Assembly: GCA_022563115.1 (NCBI GenBank)
Contig: JADFNY010000021.1
Span: 1-16,983 of the forward strand
DNA from: Acidobacteriota bacterium
GTDB lineage: Bacteria > Acidobacteriota > UBA890
Direction: 5' to 3'
Length of the DNA: 16,983 nt
Program-made: the position numbers and the translations under genes
Notes under the pieces: model-generated
What the model was told of the DNA's origin: nothing
What the model saw: the letters and a program-made list of their open reading frames with translations, nothing else
The model's database searches: none
Part shown: positions 6,820 to 13,701 of the stretch, piece by piece
How the letters are laid out: every line of letters begins with the position of its first letter
How positions within the stretch are numbered: the first letter of the stretch is position 1

Positions 6820-7305
6820 TCAGACAGGCGCGCAGATCATCGCGGCGATGCGCTCGAGGCCCTCGACGTCCGCCGACGTGAACGCGTCGGGTGTCCTGGA
6901 GTCAACGTCGAGGACACTGCGGACCTCGCCGGCGCCATCCCGCAGCAGCACCACGACTTCGCTGTTCGAGCGCGAATCACAGGCGATGTGGCCGGGGAAT
7001 GCGTGCACGTCGGGCACGAGCATCGACTCCCCGCGATCGATCGCCGCCCAGCACACCCCGGCATGGCGCTCGAGCAACATGCAGGCGAGCGGCCCCTGGT
7101 AGGGCCCGACGATCAGATCCTCGTCGACCAACCGGTAGAACCCGGTCCAGAAAAAGTGCGGCATCTTGTGGTGCAGCAGGGCGGCCGCTGAGCCCATCCG
7201 TGAGACGGGATCGGCGATCTTGACGTACAGCTCGTCGAGCTGGCCGGCGATGCGCCGGTAGCGATCGGCGAGCTTCTTGTCCGCTGTTTCCGGGATGGTC
7301 GTCAT
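6820..7305 (-). CDS. msrC: Free methionine-(R)-sulfoxide reductase, GAF-domain type (fRMsr/MsrC)
   Basis: A single GAF domain of 161 residues that reduces free methionine-R-sulfoxide, a cytoplasmic antioxidant reaction. Family motifs: FFWTGFYRL (51-59), GPYQGPLAC (67-75), GVCWAA (83-88), DVHAFPGHIACDSRSNSE (99-116) and VLDVDS (131-136). All three redox cysteines of the family are present as C75, C85 and C109, the last in the catalytic position. Small deviations from the usual pattern are Trp86, where Gly is common, and Leu120 after VVV, where Pro is common. The start at 7305 has no clear Shine-Dalgarno sequence. The gene converges on mogA with 30 bases between stops and is divergent from the permease at 7439. 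There is no obvious operon partner. Confidence 0.9.
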   Translation of the reverse strand: MTTIPETADKKLADRYRRIAGQLDELYVKIADPVSRMGSAAALLHHKMPHFFWTGFYRLVDEDLIVGPYQGPLACMLLERHAGVCWAAIDRGESMLVPDVHAFPGHIACDSRSNSEVVVLLRDGAGEVRSVLDVDSRTPDAFTSADVEGLERIAAMICAPV

Positions 7306-7401
7306 GTCATTCGCGAGGATCGATCATCGCGGCTGCGGCAGCACGGCAACGAAGCGCGCCGTTCGGATCTAACCGGGTGTGTCCGCCGCTGCAGAGGGGG
7401 A

Positions 7402-7430
7402 TTGACAGGGGCGAGCGTTGCGCCTATGAC
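7402..7430 (+). promoter_or_regulatory. Strong sigma-70-like promoter giving a near-leaderless transcript
   Basis: Perfect TTGACA at 7402-7407, a 17-bp spacer, then TATGAC at 7425-7430. The expected transcription start (about 7436-7438) lies at most a few bases before the ATG at 7439, and no Shine-Dalgarno sequence precedes that ATG. This is therefore a candidate leaderless promoter for the permease gene. Confidence 0.6.
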
Positions 7431-7438
7431 TGTCGGCC

Positions 7439-9859
7439 ATGATACGTGATCTGAAAGAAGCGCTCCGTTCCATCCGCGCGAGCCCCGGCGTCACGTTCAT
7501 CGTCATCGCCACCCTCGCCTTGGCGATCGGCGCCAACACGGCGTTGTTCTCTGTTCTCAACAGCGTGCTGTTGCGCCCGCTCCCCTATCCCGATCCCGAC
7601 GAACTCGTCATCGTTTGGGAGAATAATCCGTCGCAGGGAATCGAAGAATCGGAGATCTCGAGGGGCAACTACAGCGACTTCCGCAGGCGCTCCGAAGCCT
7701 TCGGTGGCAACCTGGCGGCGTTTCGCTACCAGGGCAACACGCTGACCGGTATCGACCGTCCCGAACGCCTCGAGACGGTGCTGGTCTCGCCGGTGCTCTT
7801 CCAAACCCTCGAGGTCGACGCTCACCTCGGCCGTACTTTCCTCCCCTCGGAGGAAGCGCCCGGCAACGAGAAACTGGTGGTCCTCAGCTACAACTCCTGG
7901 GTGCGCCGGTTCGGCGCCGAGCCGGAGATCGTCGAGCAAACGATCTCGCTCGACAGCGAGCCGTACACCGTCGTCGGCGTGATGCCGGAAGGATTCGAGT
8001 TTCCCGCCGGTAACCCCGACGTGGAGATCTGGCTGCCTCTGACGCTCGATGAGCAAGCCCAGGCCGACCGACCGCATCGTATGTACAACGCTATCGGCCG
8101 GCTCGCCGATGGCATCTCGCTTCAGCAGGCGCAAAGCGAGCTGGGCGCGATTGCGGCGCAGCTTTCCGTCGAGTTTCCGGCCACCAACGAGGGATGGGGC
8201 GTGCGCCTCGTCCCGGCCAAGGAGCAGCTCCTCGGCGACATCGGGCCGACGCTGTGGGTGCTGTTCGCGGCGGTGACCTTCGTCTTGTTGATCGGCTGCG
8301 TCAACGTCGCCAACGTCTTGGTGGCGCGCTCGACGGAGACCGCCAAGGATTACGTCATCCGCGCCGCGCTCGGTGCGGGGCGCGCCACGTTGCTGCGCCG
8401 TTCGCTCGCCGAGAGCCTGCTGCTCGCCGCGTTCGGCGGAACAGCCGGACTTCTCGTGTCAATGTGGGGCATCGGGGTATTGCGCACCGTCATTCCGGAC
8501 TCGATCCCGCGCGGCAACGAGATCGGCATCGACCTGACCGTCCTCGGTTTCTCGCTGGTCCTTACGCTCGCGTCGGGTGTCTTGTTCGGCATGCTTCCTG
8601 CCCTTCGCGTCATGCGCCAGGACATCGTCGAGGTTCTCAAGGCCGGTGGGGGCGGCCGGGGCTCAGCCTCCGGACGCCGCGCTCGATGGCTGACCGACCT
8701 GATGATCGTCATCGAGGTGGCGCTGGCCCTCGTCCTGCTGACCGGCGCCGGACTGATGGTGCGCAGCTTCGCCGAGCTGAGCCGCGTCGATCCCGGTTTT
8801 CGCAAAGAGGGGGTCACCTCCCTGATGATCGCTCTGCCGCCGTCGCGCTATCAGGGCTTCGAGCAAAACCGGCAGTTCTTCATCGAGCTGACCGACCGTG
8901 TGAAGGCCACCCCGGGAATACTGGAAGCGGGCGCCGTCACGCGGCTGCCGATGAGCTCGCTCGGGACCGCCTTCGAGATGCCGTTCACGGTGCAGGGGCT
9001 CGACGTCGAATCCCCGACCGAGCGGCCTCGCGCCGACTACCGGGGGGTGATCCCGGAGTACTTGCGGGCGATGGGAATCCCGCTGATCCGCGGCCGGCTG
9101 TTCGACGACTTCGACGGCCAGGAAGGGCGCGAGGTAGCGCTCGTGAACCAATCGCTGGTACGACGCTATTTCCCCGACGTCGACCCGATCGGCAAGGTCA
9201 TCGACATGCCGATGGCCGGCGCGGCCGAGATCGTCGGTATCGTGGGCGACACCCGCCACGACGGCCTGCAATCCGACGTGCGCCCCGAGCTCTACGTGCC
9301 CTTCCGCCAGATGGCGCTGGCCGACATGCACGTCGTCGTGTACTCGGACATGGAATGGACGCGGGCAGCCGCCCTCGTCCAGGAGGAGCTCGCGGCGATG
9401 GACCCCGAGCTGGCGCCGACGGAGATCACCACCATCGAGGCGATGCTGAGCGAATCGATCGCCCAGCCGCGCTTCAACATGACGTTGCTCGTCGGTCTCG
9501 CGGTGTGCGCCGCGGCCCTTGCGGTGGTCGGAATCTACGGCGTCGTCTCCTACTCGGTCGCCCAGCGCACCAGTGAGATCGGCGTGCGCATGGCGCTTGG
9601 AGCGAGCACCTCGGACACGGTGGCGATGATCGTCACCCAGGCGCTCTGGGTCGTCGGCATGGGTGTCGTCGTCGGCGTCGCCGGAGCCATCGGCGCCGCT
9701 CGCTTCATCGAAGGAATGCTGTACGGCATCAACCCCACCGACCCGCTCACCTTGGCCAGCGTCGGCGGTTTGGTGATCGCGCTCGGCGCCATCGCGGCGA
9801 CGATCCCGGCGAGGCGCGCGACCGCAGTCGACCCCGTCATCGCTTTGCGCAAGGAATAA
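7439..9859 (+). CDS. Duplicated FtsX/MacB-type ABC permease (ADOP family)
   Basis: Inner-membrane protein of 806 residues made of two similar halves. Each half has one N-terminal membrane helix, a MacB-like periplasmic domain and three FtsX-type C-terminal helices. First half: helix about 17-44, periplasmic about 45-265, helices about 271-296, 325-348 and 369-390. Second half: helix about 419-441, periplasmic about 445-680, helices about 681-706, 732-752 and 771-790. The post-helix motif is clear in the second half (RTSEIGVRMALGAS, 710-723) and degenerate in the first (STETAKDYVIRAALGAG, 298-314). The ending DPVIALRKE is typical of ADOPs. Such permeases may move lipids or lipoproteins or transmit force as MacB does, but their substrates are unknown. 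No MacB-type ATPase, adaptor or membrane-fusion gene adjoins it. The start at 7439 is supported by the promoter directly upstream. A terminator follows at 9917. Confidence 0.9.
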   Translation: MIRDLKEALRSIRASPGVTFIVIATLALAIGANTALFSVLNSVLLRPLPYPDPDELVIVWENNPSQGIEESEISRGNYSDFRRRSEAFGGNLAAFRYQGNTLTGIDRPERLETVLVSPVLFQTLEVDAHLGRTFLPSEEAPGNEKLVVLSYNSWVRRFGAEPEIVEQTISLDSEPYTVVGVMPEGFEFPAGNPDVEIWLPLTLDEQAQADRPHRMYNAIGRLADGISLQQAQSELGAIAAQLSVEFPATNEGWGVRLVPAKEQLLGDIGPTLWVLFAAVTFVLLIGCVNVANVLVARSTETAKDYVIRAALGAGRATLLRRSLAESLLLAAFGGTAGLLVSMWGIGVLRTVIPDSIPRGNEIGIDLTVLGFSLVLTLASGVLFGMLPALRVMRQDIVEVLKAGGGGRGSASGRRARWLTDLMIVIEVALALVLLTGAGLMVRSFAELSRVDPGFRKEGVTSLMIALPPSRYQGFEQNRQFFIELTDRVKATPGILEAGAVTRLPMSSLGTAFEMPFTVQGLDVESPTERPRADYRGVIPEYLRAMGIPLIRGRLFDDFDGQEGREVALVNQSLVRRYFPDVDPIGKVIDMPMAGAAEIVGIVGDTRHDGLQSDVRPELYVPFRQMALADMHVVVYSDMEWTRAAALVQEELAAMDPELAPTEITTIEAMLSESIAQPRFNMTLLVGLAVCAAALAVVGIYGVVSYSVAQRTSEIGVRMALGASTSDTVAMIVTQALWVVGMGVVVGVAGAIGAARFIEGMLYGINPTDPLTLASVGGLVIALGAIAATIPARRATAVDPVIALRKE

Positions 9860-9916
9860 TCTGAACCGGAACGCCAAGGCGTCTGCCGCCCCTGGACCGG
9901 CGAGGAATCATCAAGA

Positions 9917-9942
9917 AAAGGGGCGCCTCGCGGCGCCCCTTT
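9917..9942. terminator. Bidirectional intrinsic terminator
   Basis: GGGGCGCC (9920-9927) and GGCGCCCC (9932-9939) form a perfect 8-bp GC stem with loop TCGC. AAA (9917-9919) and TTT (9940-9942) extend the stem and provide a U-tract on either strand. It sits in the 108-base gap between the stops of the permease (plus) and the molybdenum hydroxylase (minus), so it can end both transcripts. Confidence 0.85.
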
Positions 9943-9967
9943 CTCGGGTTCGCGCCAACCGCCGTGT

Positions 9968-12148
9968 TTACAGCGGGTGATTCTTGATCGGCAGCCTGCG
10001 GATCCGCTTGCCGGTCAACGCGAAGATCGCGTTGGTAACCGCCGGGGCGATCGGCGGCAGCGCCGGCTCGCCGGCGCCTCCGGGCTCCTCGTCGCTGTCG
10101 ATCAGGTGGATGTCGACCTCGGGCATCTCATCGATGCGCAGCAACTCGTAGTTGTGGAAGTTGCTCTCCACGACACCGCCGTCGGCGAGGGTGATCTCGC
10201 CGTAAAGCGCCGCCGCCAGGCCGTTGACGATGCAGCCGACGGTTTGCGCGTCAACGGTCAACGGGTTGATGACGAAGCCGTAGTCAGCGGCGCAGGTAAC
10301 CTTGTGCACGCGCAGCGCTCCGAGCTCCACCGACACCTCGGCGATCTGGGCGACGTACCCTCCCTTGTCGATCACCAAACCGATGCCGCGCGCCCGGCCT
10401 TCGGGCAACGGTGTGCTCCAGTTCGCCTTCTGCGCCGCGACCTCGAGCACGTGGCGGATTCGCGGAGCGTTGCCGAGCATCGACAGACGGAACTCGAGCG
10501 GGTCACGCCCCGCGGCGTGCGCCAATTCGTCGATGATGCTCTCGGTGATCCAGCAATTGTGCGACGGCCCCACCGAGCGCCAATAACCGGTCGGGGTGCG
10601 GACCTGTGGCCCCGGTCGACCGTAGTCGATCAGCAGGTTGGATACCTCATAAGGCATGGTCACCAGGCCTTCGACGGCGTTGCGGTCCGGGCGCGGGCCA
10701 CCACCGCCGCGGCCGCCACGACCGCCGCGGCCGCCACCGAAGCCACCGTCACTGCTCCCGGTCGCGCTGAGCGGCTGGGCAACGGCCCGCAGCCGGTAGG
10801 CGGCGATATTGCCGTCGGCGTCGACGCCGCCCTCGAACTTGGCGTAGGCGGCCGGCCGGTACAGGTCGTGGCGCATGTCTTCCTCGCGCGTCCAGAGGAC
10901 TTGGACCGGGGCGTCGACCTTCATCGCCGTTTCTACCGCATCGGTGACGAAGTCGTTCGCGCCGCGCCGACCGAGCCCACCACCGAGGAACATCGGGTGC
11001 ACGGTGACCTTCTCGACCGCAATCCCGGTAAGCCGGGCGGCGGTGCTTTGCACCCCCTGCGGCCCCTGCGTCGGCACCCATACTTCGACCCGATCGGGCT
11101 GCACGTGGACGGTGCAGTTCATCGGCTCCATCGTCGCGTGGGCGAGATAGGGGGCCTGGTAGACCGCCTCGACCTTGGTCTCGACCGCCGCCATTCCGGC
11201 GGCGATGTCGCCTTCGCTGCGGGCCTCGGCGCCTTCCCCCTCGGCCACCTCGGCGAAGTGCTCGAAGATGTCGGCGCTGCTCATTGCGAAGTCACCCTTG
11301 TTCCAGGTGACGTCGAGCTTGTCGGCGCCCTCGAAGGCGGCCCAGGTGTTGTCGGCGACGACGGCGATGCCGGACGAGATCTCGAAGACGTCGCGAACGC
11401 CGCTGACCGCCAAACTTTCAGTAGCATCGAAGCTGGCGACGCTGCCACCGAACGTCGGGCAGTGGAACACGGTGGCGAACAACAGCCCCTCGGGGCGTGC
11501 GTCAATGCCGAAAACAGCCTCTCCGCGCACCTTCGCGGGAGTGTCCAGCTGCTTCATCGGTGTGCCGATGTAGCGGAACTCCGACGGATCCTTGAGCGTC
11601 GGATGCTCGGGAACCGGCATCGCCGCAGCCTCTTCAGCGAGATCCGCGTACGAAAGCCGGCGTCCAGAACCGGAATGGATCACCGAACCCATCTCGGTGC
11701 GGCACTCACCGGCCGCAACACTCCAACGCGCCGCCGCGGCGGCGACCAACATCTCACGCGCCGAGGCGCCAGCCTGCCGCAAGCCCATCCAGGCACCGCG
11801 GCGAACGCTCGAGCTGCCGACCGTCATCATGCGCCCGTACTTGTCCGGGTGCGCGTCCGCCTGCACGACGCGGACGTCGTCCCAATCGACGTCGAGCTCA
11901 TCGGCGACGATCATCGGCAACGACGTGCGCACGCCCTGCCCCATGTCGACCTTGGCAACCCAGATCGACACGATGCCGTCGGTGTCGATCTGAACGAAGG
12001 CGTTGAGCGAGGCCGTGTCGCTGCCGTTGGCGGCCAGCATCTGACCCACGGCGTCGTAGCCGCCGTAGACACCAACGACAAGACCACCGCCGGCGATGCC
12101 GCCCCAGCGAATGAAATCTCTGCGATCGATCTTGGCGACGTTGTTCAT
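9968..12148 (-). CDS. Molybdenum hydroxylase large subunit, IorB-type, Tat-exported
   Basis: Molybdopterin-binding subunit of the xanthine dehydrogenase/aldehyde oxidase family, 726 residues, closest in layout to isoquinoline 1-oxidoreductase beta subunit (IorB). A twin-arginine signal, DRRDFIRWGG (8-17), begins the protein, so the enzyme probably works in the periplasm, with the 2Fe-2S subunit carried along. Cofactor segments include VDMGQGVRTSLPMIVADELD (67-86), the QGPQG turn (361-365), GGGLGRRG (389-396) and GGAGEPALPP (690-699), whose Glu694 is the expected catalytic base. Between about 468 and 484 there is a Gly/Arg-rich insertion encoded partly by an 18-bp tandem repeat. The start overlaps the stop of the 2Fe-2S gene by 4 bases (ATGA). 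No FAD subunit is encoded nearby, as in IorAB systems, where cytochromes or other carriers accept electrons. The substrate (N-heterocycle or aldehyde) is not determinable. Confidence 0.9.
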   Translation of the reverse strand: MNNVAKIDRRDFIRWGGIAGGGLVVGVYGGYDAVGQMLAANGSDTASLNAFVQIDTDGIVSIWVAKVDMGQGVRTSLPMIVADELDVDWDDVRVVQADAHPDKYGRMMTVGSSSVRRGAWMGLRQAGASAREMLVAAAAARWSVAAGECRTEMGSVIHSGSGRRLSYADLAEEAAAMPVPEHPTLKDPSEFRYIGTPMKQLDTPAKVRGEAVFGIDARPEGLLFATVFHCPTFGGSVASFDATESLAVSGVRDVFEISSGIAVVADNTWAAFEGADKLDVTWNKGDFAMSSADIFEHFAEVAEGEGAEARSEGDIAAGMAAVETKVEAVYQAPYLAHATMEPMNCTVHVQPDRVEVWVPTQGPQGVQSTAARLTGIAVEKVTVHPMFLGGGLGRRGANDFVTDAVETAMKVDAPVQVLWTREEDMRHDLYRPAAYAKFEGGVDADGNIAAYRLRAVAQPLSATGSSDGGFGGGRGGRGGRGGGGPRPDRNAVEGLVTMPYEVSNLLIDYGRPGPQVRTPTGYWRSVGPSHNCWITESIIDELAHAAGRDPLEFRLSMLGNAPRIRHVLEVAAQKANWSTPLPEGRARGIGLVIDKGGYVAQIAEVSVELGALRVHKVTCAADYGFVINPLTVDAQTVGCIVNGLAAALYGEITLADGGVVESNFHNYELLRIDEMPEVDIHLIDSDEEPGGAGEPALPPIAPAVTNAIFALTGKRIRRLPIKNHPL
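10703..10737. repeat. 18-bp tandem repeat coding for Gly-Gly-Arg units
   Basis: A 17-bp unit at 10703-10719 recurs exactly at 10721-10737 (period 18 bp, six codons). On the minus strand it encodes GGRGGR-type units inside the molybdenum hydroxylase large subunit. The in-frame period means copy number can change without a frameshift. Confidence 0.8.
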
Positions 12149-12609
12149 GGCTCGATGCTCCCGGCGGCCCGGTGGATCGCCTTGCGGATGCGGTCGTAGG
12201 TGCCACAGCGGCAGATGTTACGCGCCATTCCGCGATCGATATCGTCGTCGGTCGGATTCGGGATCTTCGCCAGCAAGCCGGCGGCAGCCATGATCTGCCC
12301 GCTCTGGCAGTAGCCGCATTGCGGCACGTCCTCGGCAATCCAGGCGGCCTGCACCGCGTGGAGGCCGTCCGGCGAGAGGCCCTCGATCGTGGTGATCTTG
12401 CCGGTGCCGATCGAGCCCACCGAAGTGCGGCAGGACGTGCGCACCTCACCGTCGATGTGGACCGTGCAGGCGCCGCACTGCTGCATGCCGCAGCCGTACT
12501 TCGTGCCGGTGAGCCCGAGCACGTCGCGGAGGGCCCAGAGCAACGGCATCTCCGGCGGCACGTCGACGACGTGGTCGCGGCCGTTTACGTTGAGTGTGAA
12601 CGCAGCCAT
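12145..12609 (-). CDS. Molybdenum hydroxylase 2Fe-2S subunit, IorA-type
   Basis: Small iron-sulfur subunit of 154 residues that passes electrons from the molybdenum site. The plant-type N-terminal cluster ligands are Cys40, Cys45, Cys48 and Cys60 (CGMQQCGAC then C). The C-terminal helical domain provides the second cluster with Cys98, Cys101, Cys133 and Cys135 (CGYC and CRC). Length and motif order match CoxS/IorA-type subunits. The start is ATG 12609 with GGGGT about ten bases upstream; the frame is open to 12669 but the extra 20 residues have no family match. It overlaps the molybdopterin subunit gene by 4 bases and has no signal peptide of its own, consistent with co-export of a folded complex on the partner's Tat signal (inference from known IorAB-like enzymes). 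Confidence 0.93.
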   Translation of the reverse strand: MAAFTLNVNGRDHVVDVPPEMPLLWALRDVLGLTGTKYGCGMQQCGACTVHIDGEVRTSCRTSVGSIGTGKITTIEGLSPDGLHAVQAAWIAEDVPQCGYCQSGQIMAAAGLLAKIPNPTDDDIDRGMARNICRCGTYDRIRKAIHRAAGSIEP

Positions 12610-12668
12610 CTCGTTTACCCCATGTCTGGGAATTCGTTGCCGGTCTTGCTCGAGTGGGGATCCGCTCA

Positions 12669-12697
12669 ATTCAACGACCCGGCCGCCGAAATTGCAA
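12669..12697 (-). promoter_or_regulatory. Possible promoter of the molybdenum hydroxylase operon
   Basis: Reading the minus strand, TTGCAA (12697-12692) is followed after 17 bp by TTGAAT (12674-12669); each matches four of six consensus bases. It lies about 60 bases before ATG 12609, in the divergent region shared with pdxH. Weak evidence from sequence alone. Confidence 0.3.
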
Positions 12698-12776
12698 GGT
12701 GCCGGCGCGTGCGGCGGGCCGGCTGCCTGGTGAGGAGATCGACAGCCTCGAGGCTCCGATAGACTATGGCACCGCT

Positions 12777-13352
12777 ATGAACGATCCCATCGCTCGGTTT
12801 CTGAAGACGTACGAGCGCGCCCAAAAGAAGGATCCGGGGGACCACACCCGCGTCGCGCTCGCCACCGCCGACGAGAACGGCCGGCCCTCGGTGCGCATGG
12901 TGCTGCTGCGCGGGGTCGACGATCGCGGCTTCGTCTTTTTCACCAACTACGGCAGCAGCAAGGCGCACGAGCTCGCGGCCAACCCGCAGGCGGCGCTTTG
13001 CTTCTATTGGGAGTCGATCAAGGAACAGGTCCGCGTCGAGGGCACCGTCGAGCGCGCCGGCAGCGACGAATCCGACGCCTACTTCGCCTCCCGCGAACGC
13101 GCCAGCCAGCTAGCGGCCTGGGCCTCGAAGCAAAGCTCGCCGCTCGAGTCTCGCACCCAGCTGCTCGCCGAGTACCTCAAGGTCAAGGCCCGGTTTGCCG
13201 GCCGCGAGGTCCCGCGGCCCGACTTCTGGGGAGGCTTCCGGCTGCGTCCGCAACGCATCGAGTTCTGGAGCAACCAGCCGCATCGCCTGCACGACCGGGT
13301 GGCGTTCGTGCGTGAAGGCGATGGCTGGGTAAAGGAACGTCTCTACCCCTAG
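12777..13352 (+). CDS. pdxH: Pyridoxine/pyridoxamine 5'-phosphate oxidase
   Basis: FMN-dependent oxidase of 191 residues that makes pyridoxal 5'-phosphate, the last step of vitamin B6 cofactor synthesis and salvage, in the cytoplasm. Family features: the FMN-binding SVRMVLLRGVDDRGFVFFTN (38-57), SSKAHELAANPQAALCFYW (60-78), QVRVEGTVER (84-93), SRERASQLAAWASKQS (105-120) and the C-terminal PRPDFWGGFRLRPQRIEFW (146-164) with RLHDR (170-174). It ends in the usual ERLYP. Ser165 differs from the commonest residue after IEFW. The start at 12777 matches the length of short PdxH proteins; the open frame to 12654 has no similarity. It is divergent from the molybdenum hydroxylase genes and appears monocistronic. 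Confidence 0.95.
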   Translation: MNDPIARFLKTYERAQKKDPGDHTRVALATADENGRPSVRMVLLRGVDDRGFVFFTNYGSSKAHELAANPQAALCFYWESIKEQVRVEGTVERAGSDESDAYFASRERASQLAAWASKQSSPLESRTQLLAEYLKVKARFAGREVPRPDFWGGFRLRPQRIEFWSNQPHRLHDRVAFVREGDGWVKERLYP

Positions 13353-13356
13353 TTCG

Positions 13357-13375
13357 CGCCCAGCGCGCATGGGCG
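13357..13375 (+). other. Hairpin after pdxH
   Basis: CGCCCA (13357-13362) pairs with TGGGCG (13370-13375) around a seven-base loop, five bases after the pdxH stop. There is no T-run, so it is at best part of a factor-dependent or inefficient terminator. Confidence 0.3.
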
Positions 13376-13409
13376 AGCGACGTGGGCCAGAGCTGGATCT
13401 TCGAGCGAC

Positions 13410-13616
13410 ATGGCAACGCTTTCAGTGAATGGGGAGATCGTCGCGGAAGGTCGTATCGAAAGAACACAAGCTTTCATTTTCTCTGCGGATGAGACCGCAG
13501 ATGTCGGCCTCGACAATCAGACGCCGGTTGTCGAAGGCATCGGCATCGGCCGGGAGGAAACTCGCTTCACCGGCGAGATCCACAAAGTGACTGTCGAGAT
13601 TGAGGGCGCGCAGTAG
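13410..13616 (+). pseudogene. C-terminal remnant of an arylsulfatase-like protein
   Basis: This 68-codon frame reads MATLSVNGEI, then VAEGRIERTQ and FSADETADVG (24-33), then TPVVEGIG and RFTGEIHKVTVEI. From memory of the family, this is the beta-strand tail that closes many bacterial arylsulfatases (GRxxRTxxxxFSADExxDVGxDxxTPV, then FTGxIxKVTVxL). A full enzyme is roughly 500-800 residues; no sulfatase catalytic motif (CxPSR) or other sulfatase segment occurs upstream, where pdxH ends 57 bases earlier. The simplest reading is a leftover 3' end after a deletion or rearrangement. The ATG at 13410 may simply be an internal codon, and there is no convincing ribosome-binding site. A short expressed protein cannot be excluded. 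Confidence 0.65.
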
Positions 13617-13643
13617 GCGGTGTCTACGGCGTGTGCCGGGCAG

Positions 13644-13688
13644 GACGACCCCCCCCGGTTGTTCTGACTTTCGGTCGTCGGAACAGCC
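13644..13688. other. Overlapping inverted repeats with a C8 run
   Basis: GACGACC (13644-13650) pairs perfectly with GGTCGTC (13673-13679). A second stem, GGTTGTTC (13657-13664) with GAACAGCC (13681-13688), has one wobble pair and shares the middle region, so the two are mutually exclusive. A run of eight C lies at 13649-13656. It lies between the sulfatase remnant and the DUF481 gene stop; it may act in termination or may be incidental. Confidence 0.4.
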
Positions 13689-13701
13689 TGCTCTCGAAAA
13701 G

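Noticed and set aside
5175..6881. 568-codon plus-strand frame running through the amidase and mogA region
   Set aside because: It overlaps two well-supported genes in another frame and is dominated by Arg, Gly and Ala, typical of a frame shadow.
8194..9576. 460-codon plus-strand frame inside the permease gene, and a 404-codon antisense frame at 8663-9877
   Set aside because: Both overlap the clear two-half permease and show no coherent motifs or membrane segments.
9977..12199. 740-codon open frame on the plus strand
   Set aside because: It is antisense to the molybdenum hydroxylase large subunit, which has all expected cofactor motifs. The plus-strand product is rich in Arg, Gly, Val and Asp with no domain signature.
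12739..12767. Promoter for pdxH (TCGACA with GACTAT or TAGACT)
   Set aside because: Spacing or -10 match is poor for each combination, so I cannot choose one.
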